In this document: positions 16,952-26,476 of the stretch, piece after piece
Position numbering within the stretch: the stretch's first letter is position 1
Layout of the letters: the number at the start of each line of letters is the position of its first letter
NCBI RefSeq assembly: GCF_015209595.1
Contig: NZ_JADEYS010000020.1
Span: 36,190 to 100,189 of the forward strand
DNA: 64,000 nt
Source: Pontibacterium sinense
GTDB lineage: Bacteria; Pseudomonadota; Gammaproteobacteria; Pseudomonadales; Balneatricaceae
Direction: 5' to 3'
Translations under genes and position numbers: made by a program
Notes under the pieces: model-generated
The model's input: only the letters and a program-made list of their open reading frames with translations
What the model was told of the DNA's origin: nothing
The model's database searches: none

Positions 16952-17908
16952 ATGACAATAAAATCACCTCGCATTGCGCTCATTCTGCTGTTACTTGTCA
17001 GCTTTTTCTGGGGTGCAGAGTTTGTCCTGATCGATCTGTCGGTCGAGGTTTTACCCACGCATACCTTTAATGCATTACGCTTTGCCATCGCCGCGTTATC
17101 TCTGTTGCCCCTGCTCTACTTTGCCCGTGAAACGATCGAAAAAGGGATGATGCCCAAGCTACTGGGCGCCGGACTGCTCTTAGGTTTTTTGCTGTTTATC
17201 GCGTTCTATACGCAGACCGAAGGCTTACGTTACACCAGCGTATCCAACGCCGGATTTATTACCGGCCTAAACGTCCCGCTGGTACCGGTACTGGCCTTCC
17301 TGCTGTTCCGACAGCATGCGCGCATGAATGTGTGGATTGGCGTTATCACGGCGACCGCCGGACTCTACTTGCTCACCATGAGCGATACACTGGCGCTGAA
17401 TGAGGGGGATATTCTGGTGCTGATCTGTGCCTTCTGTTTTGCGGCCCACATTATCCTGACGGGGCGTTTTGTCAGCACCCTTCCCGTCACACTGCTCAGC
17501 ATTATTCAGCTGACTGCCGTGATGGTATACAGCACGATTGCCGCCTGGCTAAGTCCTGATCCGGCGTTCTACTATCCGGAAGCGACTCCGGTTAGCTGGC
17601 AGGAACAGCTGTCATCACCGATCATCATTGTATCGATTCTGGTCGCTGCAATATTCGGCACGGCTTATGCGTTCTGGGCTCAATCCGCCTGTCAGATGAT
17701 CATCGAACCGCATAAGGTTGCGCTAGTCTTTGCCACCGAACCGGTATTTGCACATGTCGCCGCATGGCTATTTCTGGGAGAACATCTGGGGACACAAGGC
17801 ATGATGGGGGCGGGCTTAATTATCGCCGCAATGCTGATATCCGAACTCGGGGATCGAAAACATCCACCGAAAATGGAGCCGCTGGATCATACCGCAGTGG
17901 CGGAATAG
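16952..17908 (+). CDS. DMT-superfamily (EamA) transporter
   Basis: A 318-aa protein with ten predicted membrane helices arranged as two EamA repeats. The first contains LLLVSFFWGAEFVLI and FNALRFAIAALSLLPL, and GLRYTSVSNAGFITGLNVPLVPV is the conserved link of helices 3-4. The second repeat ends with AFWAQSACQMI, ATEPVFAHVAAWLFLGEHLG and a soluble tail. DMT exporters move amino acids, polyamines or other small metabolites; the substrate is unknown. Same strand as the antiporter, 118 bp downstream, so perhaps cotranscribed. Confidence 0.85.
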   Translation: MTIKSPRIALILLLLVSFFWGAEFVLIDLSVEVLPTHTFNALRFAIAALSLLPLLYFARETIEKGMMPKLLGAGLLLGFLLFIAFYTQTEGLRYTSVSNAGFITGLNVPLVPVLAFLLFRQHARMNVWIGVITATAGLYLLTMSDTLALNEGDILVLICAFCFAAHIILTGRFVSTLPVTLLSIIQLTAVMVYSTIAAWLSPDPAFYYPEATPVSWQEQLSSPIIIVSILVAAIFGTAYAFWAQSACQMIIEPHKVALVFATEPVFAHVAAWLFLGEHLGTQGMMGAGLIIAAMLISELGDRKHPPKMEPLDHTAVAE

Positions 17909-17924
17909 CGCTGTTGTTTAAACG

Positions 17925-17963
17925 AGGGCTGGGACAGGCGTAGCAACCTCCTCCCAAGCCCTT
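17925..17963. terminator. Hairpin between convergent EamA and CNB genes
   Basis: AGGGCTGGGA near 17927 pairs with TCCCAAGCCCT near 17953 with one mismatch. It sits in the 79-bp convergent spacer. T-tract support is poor. Confidence 0.45.
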
Positions 17964-17987
17964 GGCAGGTAATTCTGAAACGGGAAA

Positions 17988-18491
17988 TTAGAGAGTCACC
18001 GCATGTTGAGCCTGAGTATTCAGTCGACTGCAGATCGCATCGAGATCGGTAATCTCACGGCTCATTTCGCGGGTCATATTGATCAGGAAGATCACAAAGT
18101 CGGCGGGAAAGCGGTCACACACCTGATGAAATAACTCACAGGAGATCTCCAGCACCGTGGTATGTTGCTCAACAACCCCCATCCCAACGCGGCTTTGTAA
18201 TCCGATCATGCCAGAGAAACCGATCTGTTCGCCGCTTTTAAAACTTCGAATATAGACCTGCTCATCACCCTCACAACGGTAATACGCCACACGCCCACTG
18301 AGCAGAATGTAAAACTGATCAGATCGTTCGCCGCGCCCAAATAAAACCGTACCGGGACTACAATCCAACACCCTCCCCTGAGAGAACAGAAAGTCGACGC
18401 TGTCGCGACTTAACGCTCCAAACATCGACAGTTCCTGACAGTTTTCATGGGGATAGCGGTTAATCACTTGCGAATCGGATAGTTGTAACAT
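17988..18491 (-). CDS. Second stand-alone cyclic-nucleotide-binding-domain protein
   Basis: 167 aa, clearly paralogous to the protein at 2-493. The start region holds ENCQELSMFGALSRDSVDFL (compare LATFGALSEEAVDWL), then GTVLFGRGERSDQFYILLSGRV, then GEQIGFSGMIGL, followed by a helical end with MTREMSREI. As in its paralogue the barrel is complete and no HTH follows. It may sense a nucleotide or use the fold as a scaffold. The 117 bp separating it from the upstream cupin gene carry the ATACC-N6-GGTAT palindrome at 18546-18561, tying it to the polyamine region. Confidence 0.8.
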   Translation of the reverse strand: MLQLSDSQVINRYPHENCQELSMFGALSRDSVDFLFSQGRVLDCSPGTVLFGRGERSDQFYILLSGRVAYYRCEGDEQVYIRSFKSGEQIGFSGMIGLQSRVGMGVVEQHTTVLEISCELFHQVCDRFPADFVIFLINMTREMSREITDLDAICSRLNTQAQHAVTL

Positions 18492-18545
18492 GGCATTTCA
18501 CCTCAACAATTACCCTCATTTAACGCCTGTTCAATCATTATTCAC

Positions 18546-18561
18546 ATACCCCCGAGGGTAT
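18546..18561. promoter_or_regulatory. ATACC-N6-GGTAT palindrome upstream of CNB gene
   Basis: ATACCCCCGAGGGTAT, a dyad 55 bp before the start codon of the CNB-domain gene at 18491. Same family as the sites at 13790, 32038, 38967 and 39050. Confidence 0.45.
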
Positions 18562-18608
18562 AGAACAACCGATGAATATGATTTGAGATCGCTGCTATAC
18601 AGCAGGAT

Positions 18609-18980
18609 TCAACTCTCTTCGTAAATGGCGTAGAACTTCTGTGCTTCCCCGATTGTTTCCCACGTCCCCTCATAACCCGCGGGGATTACGAAGGCATCGC
18701 CTGAGTTGATCTCCTCTGATACTCCCGCGGCATCGGTAAGAATTGCCTTACCTTTGATCAGGTAACAAAACTCATCCTCGGTGTAATTCAGAGTCCACCG
18801 ACCTTCGGTGGATGACCAAACTCCACAGAAGAAGTTTTCCTTGCTGTTGGTAAACAGATTATGAATCACCTCTTGGGGAGCACCCGCGAGAACACGGTCA
18901 GCGCTGATAGGCATCGCCTGGCTAGCGTTGCAAGAAGGGGTGATACGTAATAGTTGTTGCGTCATCTGTGCAAACCTCAA
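18609..18980 (-). CDS. Cupin_3 (DUF861) protein
   Basis: 123 aa, a single cupin barrel. The sequence FCGVWSSTEGRWTLNYTEDEFCYLIKGKAILTD followed by INSGDAFVIPAGYEGTWET is the standard Cupin_3 pattern, in which the usual second histidine-rich motif is replaced by W.E-type residues. Such proteins often accompany polyamine or amino-acid catabolic genes, either as small binding proteins or as enzymes of the ureidoglycine aminohydrolase type. In this cluster a polyamine-linked role is likely, but the exact activity is unknown. Minus strand, 84 bp from the TetR gene end. Confidence 0.8.
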   Translation of the reverse strand: MRFAQMTQQLLRITPSCNASQAMPISADRVLAGAPQEVIHNLFTNSKENFFCGVWSSTEGRWTLNYTEDEFCYLIKGKAILTDAAGVSEEINSGDAFVIPAGYEGTWETIGEAQKFYAIYEES

Positions 18981-19064
18981 AATGTTAAACGATAGAGCGA
19001 TGCACCGGGAGATCGGCGCATCAGAATTTGAGGTAGCTTTTTGTGCGGAGAGATAAAGAGACGA

Positions 19065-19757
19065 TCAGCTGCCGGGCTGGCTCTGAGACTGATCCAGGTG
19101 CTGTTGCAGCAAGGTACAGAGCATGAATTTCAGATCAGCCAGCGTACGCTTGGCCCGCTCGCCACTCTGGTGGACCACCACCAGAAACACACTGTGGCTG
19201 GTTTCCAGATAGAGTCGTCCCAGACGCTCACGCTCTTTCAAGTGCCGGTTAATACCCATGCGCTTGAAGATCGCAGCCATTCGGGAGATCACCAGATCAT
19301 CATGCTGTGCATCCAGTTCACGCAACGCCGGTACAGAGAACATCGCCTGCACCAGTGTCAGTACAGCCTTCTGTTTCTTGTACACCTTGAGGTTCTTCGC
19401 CAGCATCTGCTCCACCAGCTCATCCAGCGGCATATCCTCGACAGGCCATGCCGCAATCTCGGTCAGAACCTTGTCGATCTCTTCCAGCCAGCGCAGCCCC
19501 ATGGCATATAGAATCGCATGTTTGTTGGGGAAATAGTGGTACAACGAACCCACTGAAATCCCAACCTCTTTGGCGATCAGAATGGTATTCAGATCATCAA
19601 AACCAACACGCTCCAGCAATTCGCTGGTGACGTCTATTATCTCTTTCGAACGCTTCTTCGAACGACCTTGGACAGGCGCATTGCGCGGCTTCAAATCCTG
19701 CGATTTAGCCTGGGTTGGCAGGGGTTTGTCACCGTTTGGCAAAGGCTTTGTGTCCAT
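19065..19757 (-). CDS. TetR/AcrR-family repressor
   Basis: About 230 aa. The N-terminal tail is basic (PVQGRSKKRSKEIIDVT). The HTH follows as VTSELLERVGFDDLNTILIAKEVGISVGSLYHYFPNKHAILYAM, the canonical TetR DNA-binding block with YHYFPNK. The rest is a helical ligand domain. I favour ATG 19757; a GTG at 19775 in the same frame is possible. It lies next to the second puuB-like oxidase on the minus strand. The CGAATnATnATTCG palindromes in the puuB/puuA divergent region are plausible targets, though no binding is shown. Confidence 0.9.
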   Translation of the reverse strand: MDTKPLPNGDKPLPTQAKSQDLKPRNAPVQGRSKKRSKEIIDVTSELLERVGFDDLNTILIAKEVGISVGSLYHYFPNKHAILYAMGLRWLEEIDKVLTEIAAWPVEDMPLDELVEQMLAKNLKVYKKQKAVLTLVQAMFSVPALRELDAQHDDLVISRMAAIFKRMGINRHLKERERLGRLYLETSHSVFLVVVHQSGERAKRTLADLKFMLCTLLQQHLDQSQSQPGS

Positions 19758-19841
19758 CTTGTCGCTCACTAACACGTATCCAGAAATCTAAAGATCCGCA
19801 TTATAGAGTAAAAGCCACCTTAAATCTGACTGTTTAAACCG

Positions 19842-21125
19842 TCAGAAAAATCGGTCTCGCATGGAGTAATAGAGCATGCCTGCCACCAGTCCGGGCCAGC
19901 GCAGCAGGGTGCCACCGGGGAAACTGGGCGCAGGTACCTTCGCGAACGTATCAAACTTCTCAGCCGAACCGGAGATCGCATCAGCCATCAGCTTTCCGCC
20001 CAAGGTTGCCAGTGCCACACCATGGCCGGAGTAGCCCTGCGCTACAAACAGATTGTCCTCCACCCGATCAAAATAGGGCATGCGATTGAGTGTGATCGCC
20101 AACGTGCCACCCCAACCGTAATCGATACGCAGGTCTTTCAGCTCGGGATAAAACTCCAGCATGTACTGGCGTACAAAGGTGCCAATATCACTGGGGAATT
20201 TGGTGCTGTAGTTTTCACCGCCCCCCCACAGAAGGCGGTTATCACCGGACAGCTTGAAGTAATTGATCACGAATTTAGAATCCGCCACCGCCACATCGTC
20301 ACGATTGATTCGGCGACAGAGCGATTCACTCAAGGGTTCGGTCGCCAGAATGAAGTTATTGATCGGCATAATCTTACCGGCGATACGTGGCTCCAGCTTG
20401 CCCAGATAGCCATTACACGCCAGCATAATGTACTTGGCGTTAACCACACCATGAGTGGTTTCCACCTGAGCATCGGATCCCGCCCGGTAGTTAGTCACAC
20501 GACTGCTTTCAAAGATCTGAACACCCGCTTTTTCAGCCGCCGCCGCCAGACCTAATGCGTAGTTCAGGGGATGCAGATGCACGGCTTGGGTCCAGTACTC
20601 ACCGGCGTGATAGCGCTCAGTGCCCAGCATATTGGCCACTTCGTCACGCTCAACGTAACGGATCGCGCCATAGTCCAGCACCTCTTGCTTGTAGGCCACG
20701 GTCTTTTTCATCTCTTCACAGTGACCGGGTTTGGCCGCCACATGCAGCACACCCTGCTTAAGATCACACTGGATGTTGTGTTTGTGGATCAGATCTTTCA
20801 CCAGATCGACCGATTCCAGCGACATATCCCACAGTGCATCCGCCGCCTGACGGCCCACTTTGGCGATCAGATCCTCGTGCCCCATATTGTGGCCCTGACA
20901 TACCTGGCCACCATTGCGACCCGATGCCCCCCAGCCGACCCGCTCTGCTTCAAGCAGCGCGACGGAATAGCCCTTTTCGGTCAGATGCAGTGCTGCGGAC
21001 AGACCGGTAAAACCCGCACCTATCACACAAACATCGGCACTGATCTCACCTTTCAGCTCCGGGTAATCATTTTTATTGTTTGCTGAGTCTACATAGTAGG
21101 AAGACTCATACCCCTTTAAGCTCAT
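19842..21125 (-). CDS. puuB: FAD-dependent amine oxidase, gamma-glutamylputrescine oxidoreductase type (second copy)
   Basis: 427 aa. Landmarks match the copy at 13936: ADVCVIGAGFTGLSAALHLTE for the dinucleotide fold, RVGWGASGRNGGQVCQG for FAD contact, and VAQGYSGHGVALATLGGK near the C-terminus. The start at ATG 21125 has GGAG eight bases upstream. The gene is divergent from puuA (21570) across a palindrome-rich control region, matching the functional pair in which PuuA makes gamma-glutamylputrescine and PuuB oxidises it. Two puuB-like copies in one locus suggest different amine substrates (for example putrescine versus cadaverine or a polyamine), which cannot be resolved here. Confidence 0.9.
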   Translation of the reverse strand: MSLKGYESSYYVDSANNKNDYPELKGEISADVCVIGAGFTGLSAALHLTEKGYSVALLEAERVGWGASGRNGGQVCQGHNMGHEDLIAKVGRQAADALWDMSLESVDLVKDLIHKHNIQCDLKQGVLHVAAKPGHCEEMKKTVAYKQEVLDYGAIRYVERDEVANMLGTERYHAGEYWTQAVHLHPLNYALGLAAAAEKAGVQIFESSRVTNYRAGSDAQVETTHGVVNAKYIMLACNGYLGKLEPRIAGKIMPINNFILATEPLSESLCRRINRDDVAVADSKFVINYFKLSGDNRLLWGGGENYSTKFPSDIGTFVRQYMLEFYPELKDLRIDYGWGGTLAITLNRMPYFDRVEDNLFVAQGYSGHGVALATLGGKLMADAISGSAEKFDTFAKVPAPSFPGGTLLRWPGLVAGMLYYSMRDRFF

Positions 21126-21569
21126 AACTTCATCTCCAGCCAAGTTAAAGGCCTCGCAAATACAGGACTTTTTTCAAATCCGAGCTACAAAAACCCAAAC
21201 ACAGCCACACAACAAACCGAATAATACTTCTAATAAATATAGCTCGCAAGCAGCGTACCATGATGCATTTTTTTAATTTTTGTGTTGATTATGAGAATTC
21301 TTTTAAATAACCTAAAAACCGAATGATGATTCGAATTAACCTGCGCCACACAACAAAACAAACCGAATCATTATTCGAATTAATATTATTACCGTGCCGC
21401 GATACCCAGCCAACACTCTGCCGCTGAACAGATCAGCTAGAGTTAACGGTAGATGGGTAGGCCGCAGTGAGCCGGACTAAGGAACCTACGACATCGCCCG
21501 CAGAGAAAGTCTCGGACTGGTTCGCAGGTTCCCTAAACAAAAGACACTAGAAATATAAAAAGGTGATTT
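21126..21569. promoter_or_regulatory. Divergent puuB/puuA control region with CGAATnATnATTCG palindromes
   Basis: 444 bp without a gene. Two near-identical 14-bp palindromes, CGAATGATGATTCG (21320-21333) and CGAATCATTATTCG (21364-21377), are both preceded by AAAACC/AAACC and followed by AATTAA. A half-conserved third copy is at 21218-21231. They are probable repressor sites, with the neighbouring TetR protein as first candidate. A short MITE-like derivative lies at 21481-21532. Confidence 0.55.
21481..21532. repeat. Short MITE-like derivative (GGAACC-ended)
   Basis: 52 bp starting GGAACCTACGA and ending TTCGCAGGTTCC, with the internal CGCCCGCAGAGAAAGTCTCG also present at the ends of the full copies at 27225-27489 and 43806-44068. 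It looks like an internally deleted copy. Confidence 0.7.
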
Positions 21570-22916
21570 ATGGAAGCCTTTACCAGGTTTCTCAAAGAGA
21601 ACGCCATCACAGAAGTTGAGTCGACATTCCCTGACATGACAGGCAATGCACGAGGTAAGTTTTACCCAACCAACAAGTTCATCGACGAACAAGGCGGTAA
21701 AATCCCCGAAACCCTGCTGGTGCAGACCGTGAACGGGGAATGGGCCAACAACCACTACGACATCGTTGATCCCACCGACAAAGATATGGTGCTGGTACCT
21801 GATCCCGATACCCTGCGCAATGTCCCTTGGGCGGATGAACCCACCGCGCAGGTGATCAACGACTGCTACACTCGTGACGGCAACTTACACCCGCTCGCCA
21901 GTCGCTCCGTTTTACGGCGCGTATTAGCGCTGTATGAAAAAGAGGGACTGGCTCCCGTCATCGCGCCGGAAGTTGAGTTCTATCTGGTCCAAAAAAATCT
22001 CGACCCGGACTACGAGCTCAAACCCGCCACCGGTCGTTCCGGTCGCCGTGAAACCGCACGCCAGTCATACAGTATTGATGCGGTAAACGAGTTCAATCCG
22101 GTGATCGATACGCTCTACAACTACTGTGACGCTCAAGGTCTGGATGTCGACACGCTGATCCACGAATCCGGTGCCGCGCAGATGGAGATCAACTTCCTGC
22201 ACGGCGATGCGCTCAAGCTGGCGGATCAGGTCTTTGTCTTCAAACGCACCTTGCGTGAAACCGCCCTGAAACACGATATGTACGCAACCTTTATGGCCAA
22301 GCCGATGCAGCACGAACCCGGCAGCTCCATGCATATCCACCAGAGCCTGATCGACATCAAGACCGGCAAGAATATCTTTGCCGGCGAGAAAGAAGGCGAG
22401 TTCTCAGATGCGTTTTATCACTACATGGGCGGATTACAGAAATTCACCCAGCACGCGATCTCTTTCTATGCCCCCAACGTGAACTCGTATCGTCGCTTTA
22501 CACCCGAGATGTCTGCTCCGGTGAACTTTGAATGGGGTATCGACAACCGCACCGCCGGTTTACGCGCACCCGATGTACCGCTCGCCGCCAGCCGCATCGA
22601 GAACCGCTTTGCAGGGGCCGATTGCAACCCCTATCTGGCGATTGCGGCCAGCCTTGCCTGCGGTTATCTCGGCCTGAAAGCCCAATTGCAGCCGGGCCAA
22701 CCCAATCAGGGGCTGGCAGCGGATGAAGGTGATCCTGTAGAGGTCGCCCGTTCGCTGGAAGAAGCCCTGCGCCTGCTTGAAGACTGCCCCGAGCTGCAAG
22801 AGATCTTGGGTGAAAAATTTGTAGAAGCATACGTGGGTGTTAAACGTGCCGAGTTTGAAACCTTCCATCAGGTCATCAGCTCCTGGGAGCGTGAATTCCT
22901 GCTGATGACCGTTTAA
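21570..22916 (+). CDS. puuA: Glutamine-synthetase-family ligase, gamma-glutamylputrescine synthetase type
   Basis: 448 aa, glutamine synthetase fold. The N-terminal beta-grasp carries VESTFPDMTGNARGKFYP. The catalytic barrel has APEVEFYLVQ (metal-binding glutamates), GAAQMEINFLH, FMAKPMQHEPGSSMHIHQSL and RIENRFAGADCNPYLAIAASL. The GSSMHIH segment and the lack of the adenylylation tyrosine loop place it with PuuA/PauA rather than GlnA. It couples ATP hydrolysis to gamma-glutamylation of putrescine. AAGGTGA precedes the ATG. A perfect 12-bp stem-loop (22929-22965) follows, then the polyamine-binding protein gene at 23010. A second family member is at 32254-33591. Confidence 0.88.
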   Translation: MEAFTRFLKENAITEVESTFPDMTGNARGKFYPTNKFIDEQGGKIPETLLVQTVNGEWANNHYDIVDPTDKDMVLVPDPDTLRNVPWADEPTAQVINDCYTRDGNLHPLASRSVLRRVLALYEKEGLAPVIAPEVEFYLVQKNLDPDYELKPATGRSGRRETARQSYSIDAVNEFNPVIDTLYNYCDAQGLDVDTLIHESGAAQMEINFLHGDALKLADQVFVFKRTLRETALKHDMYATFMAKPMQHEPGSSMHIHQSLIDIKTGKNIFAGEKEGEFSDAFYHYMGGLQKFTQHAISFYAPNVNSYRRFTPEMSAPVNFEWGIDNRTAGLRAPDVPLAASRIENRFAGADCNPYLAIAASLACGYLGLKAQLQPGQPNQGLAADEGDPVEVARSLEEALRLLEDCPELQEILGEKFVEAYVGVKRAEFETFHQVISSWEREFLLMTV

Positions 22917-22928
22917 CCGTTTTAAGCC

Positions 22929-22965
22929 GTCACCGTATTCAATCCAGTCAGATGAATACGGTGAC
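22929..22965 (+). terminator. Stem-loop between puuA and potF-like gene
   Basis: Perfect 12-bp inverted repeat, GTCACCGTATTC (22929-22940) and GAATACGGTGAC (22954-22965), without a T run. Likely an attenuator or RNA-stability element in a puuA-potF transcript. Confidence 0.55.
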
Positions 22966-23009
22966 TGACTGAATTTCGAATACCTGAATCCGATGCGAGG
23001 CAAAAAATA

Positions 23010-24137
23010 ATGAAAACAGCGTCACCCTCTCGTTTGAAGAAAACACTGGCCACTGCAGCAATCAGCTTGGCCGCACTAACACCAATGACCCACGTACAGG
23101 CCGACGAAGTTCTGAACTTCTACAACTGGTCCGACTATATTGCTGAAGAGACCATCGCCCGTTTTGAAAAAGAAACGGGCATCAAAGTGGTGTACGACGT
23201 ATACGACAGTAACGAAACGCTGGAAGCCAAATTGCTGGCGGGCAACTCCGGTTACGATCTGGTCGTACCCAGCTCTCACTTTATGGCACTGCAGATCAAA
23301 GCCGGTATTTTCCAGCCACTGGATAAAGGCAAACTGTCCAACCTGCCCCATCTCGATGCCTCTTTGATGAAAACGCTGCAAGCCAAAGATCCAAGCAACC
23401 AATACGGCGTACCCTATCTATGGGGCACCACCGGCATCGGCTACAACCCGAAACAGGTGGCTGAGGTGTTAGGCGAAGATGCACCGGTGGATAGCTGGGA
23501 GCTGGTATTCAATCCCAAATACATGGAAAAACTGGCCAAGTGCGGCGTGACGTTTCTTGACTCGCCCGACGAGATGTTCTCATTTGCGATGATCTACGCA
23601 GGAATGGACCCAAACTCCAACAAACGCGCCGACTTCAAGCCGAGCAGCCCAGCGGTCAAGGCACTAAAAGCCGTTCGCCCCCATATTAAGCAGTTCACTT
23701 CATCCCAGTACATTAACGACCTGGCAAACGGTGATAGCTGTGTCGCGGTGGGGTTCTCCGGTGACATTTTTCAGGCCTCAGCCCGCGCAGAGGAAGCCAA
23801 TAACGGTATCGAAGTGGCCTATAGCATTCCGAAGGAAGGCACCGAGATCTGGTTTGATATGCTGCTGATTCCGGCCGATGCAAAGAATTCCGAGAATGCA
23901 CATAAGTTCATTAACTACCTGATGCGCCCGGATGTGATCGCCGAAATCACCGACTACGTGTGGTACGCCAATCCTAACAAAGATGCGACCAGGCTGATCG
24001 ATCAGGAGATTGCCCGCAACCCCGCGATCTACCCAACAGAAGAGACCAAAAAGAACCTGTTTATCAGCGAACAGGTCACACCAAAGATTGCCAAGATCCG
24101 CAACCGCGTCTGGTCTGATCTCAAAGCCGGACGCTAA
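23010..24137 (+). CDS. potF: Polyamine ABC transporter periplasmic binding protein (first PotF)
   Basis: 375 aa. A signal peptide with basic start and THVQA-DE cleavage near residue 32 is followed by VLNFYNWSDYIAEETIARFEKETGIKV, the PotD/PotF opening. Later motifs SSQYINDLANGDSCVAVGFSGD, YSIPKEGTEIWFDMLLIP and FINYLMRPDVIAEITDYVWYANP are also typical; the WSDY and W.D residues line the polyamine site. It lies downstream of puuA but is not next to its own permease genes, so it probably feeds the PotGHI complex at 27546-30486 along with the PotF at 30700. Different binding preferences (putrescine versus spermidine or cadaverine) are likely. Confidence 0.92.
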   Translation: MKTASPSRLKKTLATAAISLAALTPMTHVQADEVLNFYNWSDYIAEETIARFEKETGIKVVYDVYDSNETLEAKLLAGNSGYDLVVPSSHFMALQIKAGIFQPLDKGKLSNLPHLDASLMKTLQAKDPSNQYGVPYLWGTTGIGYNPKQVAEVLGEDAPVDSWELVFNPKYMEKLAKCGVTFLDSPDEMFSFAMIYAGMDPNSNKRADFKPSSPAVKALKAVRPHIKQFTSSQYINDLANGDSCVAVGFSGDIFQASARAEEANNGIEVAYSIPKEGTEIWFDMLLIPADAKNSENAHKFINYLMRPDVIAEITDYVWYANPNKDATRLIDQEIARNPAIYPTEETKKNLFISEQVTPKIAKIRNRVWSDLKAGR

Positions 24138-24216
24138 CTGACTGTTTCGAGCGAACTGCCACCCTCATTCGGGCGGCAAATCTCCCGGATCTGAAGGTGC
24201 ATTAGATCCGTTCTTC

Positions 24217-24270
24217 TCCCCGACTTAAGTTTGGTTGTCGCTCAGCCAGATGTATGTCGGGGATTTTTTT
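24217..24270 (+). terminator. Intrinsic terminator of puuA-potF unit
   Basis: TCCCCGAC (24217-24224) pairs with GTCGGGGA (24256-24263), followed directly by TTTTTTT. Confidence 0.75.
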
Positions 24271-24338
24271 GTTGCTGGGCCGACAGGTGACAAAAGGGAC
24301 AACGGATCGACATACCTCTCCAGGAAGGACACATACCC

Positions 24339-26318
24339 TTATACTTTAAACCGCTTCACCAACCCCATCAGGTTATCTGACAACTGTAACAGCGAGGCAC
24401 TCTCCCCGGCTGCACGCTCTGCACCCGTTGTTGTGGTTTCCATAATACTGTTGATCTCGTTCAGGCTCTGGCTGATATCACGCACGGTGGCACTCTGCTC
24501 ATCGGTGGCGTTGGCGACGAGTGAATTCATCTCGCGCATCCGCTGTACCGCTTCAACCACTTTGTTAAGTTCACGCGTACTTTGATCCAGATGTTCGCTG
24601 CAACTGACCGCATCAGCAGAACAATTGGACATCGCACTCACCGTTTTACCTGCGCCCTGCTGCAGGTTGTTGACGGTCTCTTCAATCGCGCTGATCGAGC
24701 CTTGTGTGCGGGTAGCCAGTGAGCGCACTTCATCCGCAACAACTGCAAAACCCCGCCCGGTTTCTCCGGCACGCGCCGCTTCTATCGCGGCATTCAGCGC
24801 GAGCAGATTGGTTTGTTCGGCAATGGCTTTGATCACGTTGATCACCTCACTGATGGAGTCACTGTGTTGTTGCAGCGATTTCACCTCCTCCATGGAGCGG
24901 GTGACCTGCCCTGCCAGAGCGCTGATCGCTTCGCTATTTTCCATAAGGGAGCGATTATTGGTTTCCAGAATCGCGTCCGCTTCAACCGCATCGGATAATG
25001 TCTGATCAGCATGGGTCGCCACCTCGGTAGCACTGGCTTCCATCTCAGTCGCCGTGGCCGCCAGTCGTGCACTTTGCAGACCTTGTTGTGCCACCCCACT
25101 TAACGTATTGCGGCTGATCTCGCTGCCAGTTGAGGCGGTTTTGTGAACTTCATCCACCGTGGTGACAATCTCCTCCACCAGATGGCGTAACTCGCTGGAC
25201 AGCGTATTGGTACTTTGCGCCAGATGACTCAGCTCGTCATTCCCCACAACCTCCAGTTCAGTGGCCAGATCACCAGACGCAATCCGCCCCATACCCGATA
25301 CCACGCGGTTGAGTGAGCGTTGCAGATACGTGATCAGACGATAACCGAAGAATGCGGAGAACAGTGCAGCTAACAGTGTACCTGCGGCGATCAGCAGTTT
25401 GCCGTTATTAATAGTGTCACTGGTAGCCTGCTGGACTGACGCTGCATACCGGGTGGCGGCGTCGATAAATTGGCTAATCTGGTGATTGTTGCGGGCCACC
25501 AATTTTTCGGTATGACGCAACAGACGCTCCGATTCACGTAAAGCCGCCAGTGATTGCAGATAGGAGGTGAGCGTTAGATCTTCAGCGGTGAGCTGCTCAC
25601 GATAAGGCAGCCAGATCTCCATAATCGATTCATAGGCTTCCTTGTCCAGCGCTTCAACGGTAGGTACGGCCTGATCCAGACGTTGTACGTATTTGCTGAT
25701 CTCCACTTCTATTTGCGCGACCTTCGCAGGCTCAGTCGATTTCAGCAGTTGAGCAACTTGGCCGTTCAGATAAGCGATATCATCACGCAGCGGCTTCACC
25801 ACTTTGAGAAACTCAAACCGAAACTCCCCATGCAAGAGGTCTTCAAGGGTATAGGCCATTTCGTCGGTCAGGTATTTAAACTCGTCCGCCTGCTTCAGAA
25901 TATGCGCTTGTTCAGCACGAACACGTGCTTTCTGAGCGACAATCTTCTCTGACTGTTTGAAGATTTCAGCCGTCACCTTTCGCATCTCAACCAGCGTGAC
26001 AGATTCACCTTCGATGCGGCTTAACGATGCAAAATCGTCTTTGAACTCCTTATCCAACGCCCGCAACTGGGTGTTGATCTTATTACCGTCTGCTTCCGAA
26101 GCACCGCTGATATATTCCAGCAGAATGTATTGGGTATCCGCCAGATTCGCGCGCAGGTTTGCGCTGATCGTTACGCGAGGTGTGGCATCGTGAATGACCG
26201 ACGAGACTTGCAGGCTGACCGAGTTGAAGCGCTGATACGCCACCAGTGAAGTGGCCAGAAACAGAGCAAGTGTCACAACCATCGTCAGCATAATGCGCTG
26301 ACCGACTGAAAGATTCAT
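24339..26318 (-). CDS. Methyl-accepting chemotaxis protein
   Basis: 659 aa. TM1 is at residues ~10-27. A large periplasmic all-helical sensor of ~275 residues (30-305) follows, then TM2 (~307-328), a HAMP segment, and the cytoplasmic signalling hairpin with the invariant tip [20 protein letters not shown] followed by [15 protein letters not shown]. The sensor size fits a helical bimodular (HBM-like) domain better than a 4-helix-bundle or Cache domain, but I cannot assign the ligand. The C-terminus ends VKRFKV without a CheR-docking pentapeptide. Its place between two polyamine uptake/catabolism units makes polyamine taxis a good hypothesis. It converges on the puuA-potF unit. Confidence 0.92.
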   Translation of the reverse strand: MNLSVGQRIMLTMVVTLALFLATSLVAYQRFNSVSLQVSSVIHDATPRVTISANLRANLADTQYILLEYISGASEADGNKINTQLRALDKEFKDDFASLSRIEGESVTLVEMRKVTAEIFKQSEKIVAQKARVRAEQAHILKQADEFKYLTDEMAYTLEDLLHGEFRFEFLKVVKPLRDDIAYLNGQVAQLLKSTEPAKVAQIEVEISKYVQRLDQAVPTVEALDKEAYESIMEIWLPYREQLTAEDLTLTSYLQSLAALRESERLLRHTEKLVARNNHQISQFIDAATRYAASVQQATSDTINNGKLLIAAGTLLAALFSAFFGYRLITYLQRSLNRVVSGMGRIASGDLATELEVVGNDELSHLAQSTNTLSSELRHLVEEIVTTVDEVHKTASTGSEISRNTLSGVAQQGLQSARLAATATEMEASATEVATHADQTLSDAVEADAILETNNRSLMENSEAISALAGQVTRSMEEVKSLQQHSDSISEVINVIKAIAEQTNLLALNAAIEAARAGETGRGFAVVADEVRSLATRTQGSISAIEETVNNLQQGAGKTVSAMSNCSADAVSCSEHLDQSTRELNKVVEAVQRMREMNSLVANATDEQSATVRDISQSLNEINSIMETTTTGAERAAGESASLLQLSDNLMGLVKRFKV

Positions 26319-26476
26319 ATCTGGAGCTCCTGCCTTTCCATCAACATTGCAGACAAGCAGGCACAGAAACCCAAAGCCTGATCATGCTGCCAAGCTGAAG
26401 AGATAGAGGGGTAACGTTAGAAAACAGATAAGACGTCGCAGCCAGCCGTTAATCCGTGGCTACGACGTTATGTAGA

